Of a stretch of 8,415 nucleotides of DNA, positions 1 through 7,309 are shown piece by piece. The stretch spans positions 1 through 8,415 of the forward strand of contig MERZ01000080.1 of assembly GCA_001770785.1 (NCBI GenBank). Direction: 5' to 3'. Origin of the DNA: Burkholderiales bacterium RIFCSPHIGHO2_12_FULL_61_11. Its GTDB lineage: Bacteria > Pseudomonadota > Gammaproteobacteria > Burkholderiales > Burkholderiaceae_C. Position 1 is the first letter of the stretch; each line of letters starts with the position of its first letter. The notes under the pieces are model-generated. The model was not told the DNA's origin. It made no database searches and saw only the letters and a program-made list of their open reading frames with translations. The translations under genes were made by a program, and so were the position numbers.

Positions 1-460
1 TTGGAATCTTGAGCAACTGGCGCTTCTCGCCGGCCTCGCGATTGCCTCGCGCTGAACTGACATCCACCTCTTGGCTGACGACCTCGGTGATGTCATAAAA
101 AACCAGGGTGTAGCCGGTCGTCACGCCTTGCATATCCCCGATCTTGGACACCTTGATGAGCAGCACCCGGTCGGGAATGTTGATCATCATCGTCATGGGC
201 GGGGCATTGTTGACCGGGCATTCGGCTTGGCCCAGCAGGAATTTGACCTTGGCCTGGGCGGCTTCTGGATGGAAAGACGTCACCAGCTTGCCGAATGGCA
301 GCTTTTCCTGCACCGGCAGACTGCGACGCGCGTAGTCATTCATGCCGATGACGTGCAACTCAAGGTCAAGGTGAACCACGCCAATGTCGAAGCGCTCCAG
401 CAGGTAAAGCCAGGAGTTCGAAGAAGAAGAGGGCGCCGCGCCAAGGAGACAAGTTTTCAT
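1..460 (-). CDS. rcoM: RcoM-like CO-sensing haem-PAS transcriptional regulator, N-terminal part (cut by window edge)
   Basis: Seen: the minus frame is open from about 583 to the window edge. From the ATG at 460 it encodes 153 residues, containing a PAS domain (about residues 20-125) and a linker. It is cut at KRQLLKIP, where RcoM proteins enter their C-terminal LytTR DNA-binding domain. Known: RcoM of Burkholderia xenovorans binds haem in its PAS domain through His74, with Cys94 as second ligand when oxidised and Met104 when reduced; CO displaces Met104 and the protein activates cox (CO dehydrogenase) genes. Here the matching residues are His64 (nt 269-271, in FHPEAAQAK), Cys81 (218-220) and Met91 (188-190); the block CPVNNAPPMTMMINIPDR is nearly RcoM-identical from memory. 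Start: 460 fits the family's N-terminal length but has no Shine-Dalgarno. An in-frame ATG at 532, with AGGA four bases upstream, would add 24 residues. The LytTR half is inferred, not seen. Confidence 0.82.
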   Translation of the reverse strand, partial: MKTCLLGAAPSSSSNSWLYLLERFDIGVVHLDLELHVIGMNDYARRSLPVQEKLPFGKLVTSFHPEAAQAKVKFLLGQAECPVNNAPPMTMMINIPDRVLLIKVSKIGDMQGVTTGYTLVFYDITEVVSQEVDVSSARGNREAGEKRQLLKIP

Positions 461-589
461 CTGGATGTTTTGTTGCAGTTGAACAGCCCCCCGAACAGGG
501 AAGCACTTTCGTGACTCAAAACGGACGCTCATGCATTCCTGGTGCGCTTCGTTCACACGCCGGGCAAAAAACAGTGACAAGGACTAAAG

Positions 590-660
590 TTTACGCATCG
601 ACCCTGTTTTTTATGGGAAAGCTGATTTGGCCATTATTTGTGTACGTAGAAATATTGATG
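590..660 (+). promoter_or_regulatory. AT-rich divergent control region with several TTnnnG half-sites
   Basis: The 198-bp gap between the rcoM-like gene and the divergent membrane-protein gene holds no ORF of its own. Its centre is AT-rich compared with the flanks. RcoM is reported to bind direct repeats of TTnnnG upstream of cox genes; on the plus strand TTnnnG occurs at 590-595, 610-615 (also 611-616), 637-642 and 655-660. The motif is short and common by chance and the spacing is irregular, so this is only a candidate. I see no convincing sigma-70 promoter in either direction. Confidence 0.25.
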
Positions 661-730
661 GCGTCACGCCTGTCTCGCCATGGGGTTTACCCGAAATGCG
701 CGCCTTTAATTTTTCATGGCCGCCTGAATA

Positions 731-1420
731 ATGAACGTGAACACCCCGCCCTACTGGATGGTTCGTAGCTTCGGATCCGCCACATTCACGCCGGCCGTAC
801 TCGTTTCGCTGGTTGGGATTACCCTATGGTCCATTCGCCAGCCTGCCTCCCTCACGGAAGGCAAGGAACTCGCAGTCATCCTGATCACGCTCGCCGCCGT
901 CGCTTTGGGGTGCGCAGCCCTGACTTGGGTGCGACCGCAGCGCGCCGGATTGTCCCCGCCGCACATCATGCTGTCGCTCGGCTTCGGCGGCATGCTGTTG
1001 GGACTGCTGTATGACGGCGCTCATGCCGGCCCGGCCCGTCTGAATGACCTGTGCGCGCAGTCTGCCGCGCTCGGGTTTCTTGACAGCCTCAAGCTGCATA
1101 TGGAGTTTCTGCCGGGCATGCACGCCGGCATGCTGGCGGGCGGTCTGCTGGCCATCCCGAGCTTGCGACTGCTCAGGGCGCACTGCGGACGCTACCTGTG
1201 CTCGCTGTGGGCGCAGAACCTGATGTGCTCGGGCTGGATGCTGATCGGCATGACCGCAGGCGCACTGTGGTTTTCGCGCTGGACGCTGACGTCTGGCGAG
1301 AACGCGCTGTCGGGCATGCTGGGCGGCATGTTCATGGGCATGACCTGGGGCATGGTGCTCAGCGTTGCACTTTATCGGGGCTTTTTTGCCTTGCGTGGCG
1401 GCCCCCCAAGGGTTTCATGA
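731..1420 (+). CDS. Met/His-rich polytopic membrane protein, family not recognised
   Basis: This 229-residue protein has about six hydrophobic segments (roughly residues 16-34, 47-66, 77-97, 128-149, 158-181 and 193-220), so it is very likely an inner-membrane protein. I do not recognise the family. Methionine is abundant (15), concentrated in the last four helices: HMEFLPGMHAGM at 123-134 and SGMLGGMFMGMTWGM at 194-208, the latter also a glycine-zipper-like helix. An in-frame TGA at 725-727 precludes an upstream start. ATG 731 has no clear Shine-Dalgarno and ATG 758 (residue 10) is an alternative. It is divergent from the rcoM-like regulator and 67 bp upstream of an xdhC/coxI fragment on the same strand, so it may belong to a CO-dehydrogenase-type locus. 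A metal-handling role, for example copper for the Mo-Cu centre, is speculation from composition and context. Confidence 0.7.
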   Translation: MNVNTPPYWMVRSFGSATFTPAVLVSLVGITLWSIRQPASLTEGKELAVILITLAAVALGCAALTWVRPQRAGLSPPHIMLSLGFGGMLLGLLYDGAHAGPARLNDLCAQSAALGFLDSLKLHMEFLPGMHAGMLAGGLLAIPSLRLLRAHCGRYLCSLWAQNLMCSGWMLIGMTAGALWFSRWTLTSGENALSGMLGGMFMGMTWGMVLSVALYRGFFALRGGPPRVS

Positions 1421-1487
1421 GCCTTTCTGGCGTCAGTCTGTTAACCGGCTTTCCCCTGTCTATCTCAAAGTCGAAGGACAAGGCTTT

Positions 1488-1800
1488 ATGGACAGTACTG
1501 ATCTCGTCGTTCTGCGAAAAAGTGTTGAGTGGTTGCAGTCAGGCCATCGCCTCGCCCTTGCCACGGTGGTGCAGACCTGGGGCTCTGCCCCGCGGCCCTT
1601 GGGTTCCTGGCTGGTGATCCGCGAAGACGGACAGGTCATCGGCTCGATCTCCGGAGGCTGCCTGGAAGACGACCTGATCCACCGTGTGCGCAGCGACATA
1701 CTCACGCAGACTGGGCCTCGGGTGGTGACCAAGGACGAGGCCCCTGGATTCACCCCGCCAGGCAGCATGATGTTTACGCCGCCTTTGACCGGGCGAAAGT

Positions 1801-1826
<26 letters not shown>
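1488..1826 (+). pseudogene. XdhC/CoxI-family molybdoenzyme maturation factor, 5' fragment
   Basis: The frame from ATG 1488 (Shine-Dalgarno AAGGA at 1474-1478) encodes 112 residues. Residues 8-67 are a clear XdhC/CoxI N-terminal domain: WLQSGHRLALATVV, then TWGSAPRPLGS (30-40), then DGQVIGSISGGCLEDD (47-62), including the conserved GGC Cys58. Known: XdhC/CoxI/CoxF proteins bind molybdenum cofactor and load it, in sulfurated form, into xanthine dehydrogenase or CO dehydrogenase; they usually have about 240-380 residues with a C-terminal Rossmann domain. That domain is absent. Similarity fades after PRVVT (about residue 80, nt 1730); a following DEAPGFTPPGS may be a damaged version of the family's DEA...F..P.GG segment. 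The frame then runs 26 bp into the 3' end of clpB on the other strand. This is best read as a gene cut by a rearrangement. An intact short protein is less likely. Confidence 0.8.
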
Positions 1827-4401
<2,575 letters not shown>

Positions 4402-4472
4402 GGCATCTCTTCCGTGTTATTGATTGTTGTAAATCTGAGGCTGAAGCCGGTCCTTTTCAATAGCTCTTGCAT

Positions 4473-4500
4473 TAATGGGGGTTAAGGCTAACAGGCCAAC
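4473..4500 (-). promoter_or_regulatory. Candidate sigma-32 heat-shock promoter of clpB
   Basis: On the minus strand an exact CCCCATTA (plus positions 4473-4480) matches the sigma-32 -10 consensus CCCCATNT except for the last base. A GTTGG element (4496-4500) lies about 13-15 bp upstream, at -35 spacing and partly matching the CTTGAA-type element. Transcription would start near 4465, giving a leader of roughly 60 nt before ATG 4401. Heat-shock control of clpB is well established in proteobacteria, which supports the assignment. The -35 match is only partial. Confidence 0.6.
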
Positions 4501-4532
4501 TTGCCGCACGGCCGCCGCAGCGACTGCATGCA

Positions 4533-4686
4533 ATGAACATACATCAGGTCTCGGTCAGCTACGTCCAGGAGCAGGACCGTTTGTTGATCTGGATCAACGG
4601 CAAGGAAGGTCGCGAGTTGCGCGCCTGGCTGACCGGACGCTTGGCACTGGCCCTGCTTCGTGTGCTCAACAAGACCACCAGCGACC
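4533..4686 (+). pseudogene. Small conserved protein (MNIHQ family), N-terminal fragment broken by IS remnant
   Basis: Residues 1-51 (starting MNIHQVSVSYVQEQDRLL and including AWLTGRLALALLRVL) resemble, from memory, the N-terminus of an uncharacterised protein of about 150-190 residues common in Comamonadaceae (MNIHQLSVSY.PEQDR type). Function unknown. After TTSD (near 4686) the frame changes character: the following residues match nothing of that family, and the DNA becomes a transposase fragment in another frame. The formal ORF runs on to 4895, but that tail is a chance read-through of IS DNA. No good Shine-Dalgarno precedes ATG 4533. The gene is divergent from clpB with a 131-bp gap. It is called broken because the C-terminal two-thirds are missing here. 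Confidence 0.6.
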
Positions 4687-4689
4687 CTG

Positions 4690-4790
4690 CAAGTCCCTGG
4701 TCCAGGAGGGTCGGGTGCATGCGCATATTTTTTTGTGCAGGTGGTCAGCCATACTTTGCAGGATGGCACGCCTGCCAGGTGATGAGGCCG
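4690..4790 (+). pseudogene. IS1634-type transposase C-terminal fragment (plus orientation), degraded
   Basis: On the plus strand, frame 2 reads KSLVQEGRVHAHIFLC (about 4691-4738). After a frameshift, frame 3 reads YFAGWHACQVMRP (about 4750-4789). Known IS1634/IS4-like transposases end in a segment of the form YKSLAQVERAFR...RVRAHIFLCMLAYYVEWHMRQALRP. The fragment therefore has the right order but lacks about 25 codons between KSLVQ and RVHAHIFLC, plus a frameshift near a run of seven T. It starts exactly where the MNIHQ gene fragment loses similarity and ends where the oppositely oriented fragment begins. It is non-functional. Confidence 0.65.
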
Positions 4791-4820
4791 AAACGCCCGC
4801 TCGACCTGGGCCAGGGACTT
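4691..4820. repeat. Inverted repeat formed by the two transposase fragments
   Basis: AAGTCCCTGGTCCAGG at 4691-4706 is repeated on the other strand at 4805-4820 as AAGTCCCTGGCCCAGG (15 of 16 identical), with 98 bp between the arms. Both arms encode the same transposase motif (KSLVQ and KSLAQ), so the palindrome comes from two related IS pieces lying head-on. It is not an IS terminal repeat. Confidence 0.85.
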
Positions 4821-4913
4821 GTAGGTGCGCACACACGTAAGCGCATCCATGCGCCCAGTCTTGATCGAGGTGCGAATGATGTACAAACCATTTAAGGCCG
4901 CTTCCGACAGCGC
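4791..4913 (-). pseudogene. IS1634-type transposase fragment (minus orientation)
   Basis: The minus strand reads in one open frame ALSEAALNGLYIIRTS, then IKTGRMDALTCVRTYKS, then LAQVERAF. This is the recognisable segment just before the C-terminal end of IS1634-type DDE transposases (EAALDGIYVIRTS...VRTYKSLAQVERAFR). The similarity ends at the junction near 4790/4791, where the expected continuation (SLKTVDLKVRP...) is replaced by the oppositely oriented fragment. Neither terminal repeat nor the upstream catalytic region is present here, so it is a relic. It lies 43 bp beyond the 3' end of the Bug-protein gene. Confidence 0.75.
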
Positions 4914-4928
4914 CCGGTGGCGAGGCCC

Positions 4929-4948
4929 GGCTCTTTCGGGCTCTTTCG
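4929..4948. repeat. Perfect 10-bp tandem duplication
   Basis: GGCTCTTTCG occurs twice head-to-tail (4929-4938 and 4939-4948) in the short gap between the IS relic and the stop codon of the Bug-protein gene. It may be a replication-slippage scar. It does not form a stem-loop with a T-run, so I do not call it a terminator. Confidence 0.7.
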
Positions 4949-4956
4949 ATAAGCGA

Positions 4957-5928
4957 CTAGTCGGTCGAGATGGAATTGCGCTTGATCACGGTGCCCCAGC
5001 GCTGATAGTCTTTCTTGACCACAGCGGCAAGCTCATTCGGTGTGGATGACGCAGCGTCGAGCCCGGCGCGGGACAGCACCGAACGTACTTCAGGCAGGTT
5101 CATGATGGCAGCGATTTCGGTATTCAAGCGGTTGACAACCGGGGCAGGTGTCTTGCCCGGCGCAAAAAACGCGTACCACATGTCAACGTTGACGCCCTTG
5201 ACGCCCAGCTCCTGAATCGTGGCAACGCTGGGTGCGATCGGGTGGCGCTTGGTCCCGCCGACTGCCAGCGCCGTCAATTTGCCAGAACTCACAAAACTCT
5301 GGGCAATGTGAACCGGCAAAAACCCGACCATCAGTTCGCCCGCCAGCAAGTCTTGCACGTAACCTGCCGTGCCTTTGTAAGGGACATGCAGCATGAAGAG
5401 TTGCGTCTCACTCTTGAACAGCTCCATGGCCATGTGATGCGGCGTCCCGATGCCGGGGGAGCCGTAGGTAATGAAACCGGGCCTGGCTTTTGCCTGGGCG
5501 ATCAGCTCCTGCATCGACTTGATGCCGGTCTTGGGATTGGCCACCAGCATGAGGGTGCCATAAGCCGCCATGGAAACCGACGAAAAATCATCGACCGGAT
5601 TGAAAGGAACGTTTTTGTAGAGCTGCGACGCCATCAGCATGGTATTGGCGCCCATCAACAGGGTGTAGCCGTCGGCAGGCGCTTTGGCCACATTGTCGGC
5701 ACCTATGTTTCCGCTCGCGCCCGGAACGTTTTGCACCACGACCGACTGGCCCAGCCGCTCGCTGAGCCGCGGCGAGACCGTCCGGGCAATCGTGTCCATG
5801 CCGGTGCCGGGCGTGAAAGGCACGACGATCTTGATGGTCTGGCCAGGCCACACTTGCGCTTGGGCAGCCAGCGCAAAAAGCACCAGAAACCCGGTTAAAA
5901 CGGCACGCTTGTTCATAAAAAATCCCAT
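4957..5928 (-). CDS. Tripartite tricarboxylate transporter-type (Bug/TctC) periplasmic solute-binding protein
   Basis: The 323-residue product starts with a signal peptide: positively charged MNKR (5-8), hydrophobic core (9-22), likely cleavage after AQA (residue 24). The mature part has Bug/TctC hallmarks: WPGQTIKIVVPFTPGTGMD (27-45), then VVVQNVPGASGNIGADNVAK, then DGYTLLMG. Known: Bug proteins are two-lobed periplasmic receptors, very numerous in Burkholderiales, that bind small carboxylates including aromatic acids (TphC, terephthalate). Most lack adjacent TctA/TctB membrane partners, as here. ATG 5928 is set by a strong AGGAG at 5935-5939; the in-frame ATG at 5916 has none. It lies 197 bp downstream of the LigW-like decarboxylase on the same strand and may share its promoter. 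The ligand is plausibly the decarboxylase substrate, by inference. The coding sequence looks complete and undamaged. Confidence 0.92.
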   Translation of the reverse strand: MGFFMNKRAVLTGFLVLFALAAQAQVWPGQTIKIVVPFTPGTGMDTIARTVSPRLSERLGQSVVVQNVPGASGNIGADNVAKAPADGYTLLMGANTMLMASQLYKNVPFNPVDDFSSVSMAAYGTLMLVANPKTGIKSMQELIAQAKARPGFITYGSPGIGTPHHMAMELFKSETQLFMLHVPYKGTAGYVQDLLAGELMVGFLPVHIAQSFVSSGKLTALAVGGTKRHPIAPSVATIQELGVKGVNVDMWYAFFAPGKTPAPVVNRLNTEIAAIMNLPEVRSVLSRAGLDAASSTPNELAAVVKKDYQRWGTVIKRNSISTD

Positions 5929-6034
5929 GGTTGTCTCCTATTTTCATAATTGCTGGTTGGTCGGCAGATGCCTACGTTGAATTGCAGTGTGATTCCGATG
6001 GTTGTCTCCTATTTTCATAATTGCTGGTTGGTCG
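5927..6034. repeat. Direct repeat duplicating the Bug gene's ribosome-binding region; upstream copy lacks the ATG
   Basis: A 37-bp sequence at 5927-5963 recurs exactly at 5998-6034 (period 71 bp). Allowing one mismatch, it extends to 5923-5963 and 5994-6034. Read on the minus strand it contains the AGGAG Shine-Dalgarno and spacer of the Bug gene. The single mismatch (5926 versus 5997) falls in the start codon: ATG in the functional copy, ATC in the upstream one. The 34 bp between copies is unrelated to what follows the second copy, so it is not a simple tandem duplication. Confidence 0.95.
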
Positions 6035-6125
6035 TCCGCGTCCTGCGCGCACCGTGCTCGGTCGAACGCAAGCGCAGCGCGCTTTTGTATGGCTTCGTGA
6101 CAGCGACTGTCGTGCTGCGGCCAAT

Positions 6126-7193
6126 TCAGGTGATCTTGAAAACCGTCTCGGCGTTGGTCTGGAAAAACTTCTTCTTGTCTTCGGCCGCCATCACCATGTT
6201 ATCCATCGCGATCACCTCGTCAACCTGATATTGATAGGGGTAATCCATGGCATACATGACCCGATCCACGCCCAGCACGGACTGGGAAAACTTGATCGCC
6301 GGCTCCCAGGCGACCCCACTGTTTGTAATGAAGAAATTCTCGCGCAGGTAGTCGCTGGGCATTTTCTTCAATGGCTTCACGCTTTCATACCTGTTGGAAA
6401 GCACCGTCGCCTTATGCATGTAATCCAGGCGATAGGCCCAGAACGGGAGTGCTTCGCCCATGTGTCCGATGATCATCTGCAGTTTCGGAAAACGGTCAAA
6501 TCCCCCCGCCGTGATGATGCGCAACGCGTGCAGTCCCGTTTCCACGCCGAAACCGTAGATGGCCCCATCCAGGCCACACTCCTGGAAGGGCTGGATCATG
6601 TTGGCTGGCAGGGAATTCGGATGGAGGTAGATCGGTACGTTGTGTGATTCGGCCGCGGCGAAGATGTCCCAGAACTTCGGGTCGGACAGATATTCTCCCT
6701 GCGTGTGCGAATTGATGATGACCGAGTTCATGCCCAGTTTGCTGACACCACGCTCGATTTCCTTGGCGGCGGCCACCGGGTCCTGCGGTGCAACCGCAAT
6801 CATTCCGACGAAGCGGGTCGGATGCTTTCGTACCGCTTCGGCGAGCTGATCGTTGGCAACCTGACTGAACGAGACGGCCGTCGCCTTGTCCATGATCTGC
6901 ACGCCGGGCGCGGTCAATGCGATGACCTGTTTGTCGATACCGCACTCATCCATGTGCTGCAGACGCAGCTGATCAAGATCCTGCAAACATCGCATGATGT
7001 GTTGGGCACGCGCACTGGGGCTGCTCATGTAGAAACCCATGAGCCCCTTGAAGCCCGGGTCGACATCCCCCTTTTCCATAATCTTGCGGTAGATGTCCAG
7101 CAATTCAGGTGGCGCGAAGGCCTCCTCGGTTGCAATACGCTGATATGCCGCACTCTTGGGATGATGGCCAGTGTTTTTGTCGGATGGGTTCAT
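6126..7193 (-). CDS. LigW-like metal-dependent non-oxidative aromatic acid decarboxylase (amidohydrolase superfamily)
   Basis: The 355-residue protein is an amidohydrolase_2 TIM barrel very similar, as I recall it, to LigW (5-carboxyvanillate decarboxylase) of sphingomonads, which removes an aromatic ring carboxylate without oxygen or cofactor in lignin biphenyl breakdown. Shared stretches include RIATEEAF (19-26), INSHTQGEYL (160-169), GFGVETGLHALR (214-225), MIIGHMGEALPFW (240-252) and YAMDYPYQY (314-322). LigW active-site residues map onto metal ligands Glu23, His191 and Asp317 and onto Tyr55, Arg62, His244, Arg255 and Tyr320; all are present. Exact substrate cannot be settled: 5-carboxyvanillate or another hydroxy-aromatic carboxylate such as gamma-resorcylate. 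No signal peptide, so cytoplasmic. ATG 7193 follows an AAGAGA purine stretch about 10 nt upstream. It is divergent from a LysR regulator and followed by a Bug binding protein. Length matches the family and the reading frame is intact. Confidence 0.85.
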   Translation of the reverse strand: MNPSDKNTGHHPKSAAYQRIATEEAFAPPELLDIYRKIMEKGDVDPGFKGLMGFYMSSPSARAQHIMRCLQDLDQLRLQHMDECGIDKQVIALTAPGVQIMDKATAVSFSQVANDQLAEAVRKHPTRFVGMIAVAPQDPVAAAKEIERGVSKLGMNSVIINSHTQGEYLSDPKFWDIFAAAESHNVPIYLHPNSLPANMIQPFQECGLDGAIYGFGVETGLHALRIITAGGFDRFPKLQMIIGHMGEALPFWAYRLDYMHKATVLSNRYESVKPLKKMPSDYLRENFFITNSGVAWEPAIKFSQSVLGVDRVMYAMDYPYQYQVDEVIAMDNMVMAAEDKKKFFQTNAETVFKIT

Positions 7194-7237
7194 GTCACGC
7201 GATCTCTTTCAGAGTGAGGTGCTTTAGGGGGAGAGTC

Positions 7238-7266
7238 ATGTTAATTAACTTCGAATTGCATGACAA
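7238..7266 (-). promoter_or_regulatory. Sigma-70 promoter for the decarboxylase gene
   Basis: On the minus strand TTGTCA (plus 7261-7266; 5 of 6 to TTGACA) is separated by exactly 17 bp from TAACAT (plus 7238-7243; 4 of 6 to TATAAT). Transcription would start near 7231, about 38 nt before ATG 7193. Its -35 overlaps the -35 of the divergent LysR promoter almost completely. Confidence 0.6.
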
Positions 7267-7267
7267 T
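7255..7267. promoter_or_regulatory. Candidate LysR operator dyad over the shared -35 boxes
   Basis: ATTG (7255-7258), then CATGA, then CAAT (7264-7267) is a small perfect dyad centred on 7261, exactly where the two divergent -35 boxes overlap. A second palindrome, GTTAATTAAC at 7240-7249, lies over the minus-strand -10 region. LysR-type regulators usually bind such dyads between divergent promoters, repressing their own gene and activating the target. The arms are short, so the precise operator is uncertain. Confidence 0.4.
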
Positions 7268-7288
7268 GTGTTATTTTTAAACTATACC
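7260..7288 (+). promoter_or_regulatory. Sigma-70 promoter for the LysR-type regulator
   Basis: ATGACA (7260-7265; 5 of 6) and TATACC (7283-7288; 4 of 6) are 17 bp apart. Transcription would start near 7295, leaving a leader of about 15 nt before ATG 7310 with only a weak GAG as ribosome-binding site. The -35 is shared with the promoter running the other way. Confidence 0.6.
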
Positions 7289-7309
7289 TTTTCCAAATCG
7301 AGATAAATA

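Noticed and set aside
71..514. 147-codon plus-strand ORF
   Set aside because: It is antisense to the rcoM-like gene, whose protein has clear family motifs; the plus-strand translation (His/Arg/Gly-rich) resembles no family.
1745..1775. CCTGG...CCAGG stem after the clpB stop as terminator
   Set aside because: Five base pairs with a 10-nt loop and no T-run; it also lies within the xdhC fragment.
4533..4895. 120-residue ORF taken as one intact hypothetical protein
   Set aside because: Only the first ~51 residues look like a protein family; the rest is transposase DNA read in the wrong frame or strand.
5242..5898. 218-codon plus-strand ORF
   Set aside because: Antisense shadow of the Bug/TctC gene, which has a signal peptide, motifs and a strong ribosome-binding site.
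6099..6111. GACAG-CGA-CTGTC hairpin downstream of the decarboxylase gene
   Set aside because: A perfect but only 5-bp stem without a following T-run; too weak for a terminator, and readthrough into the Bug gene is plausible.
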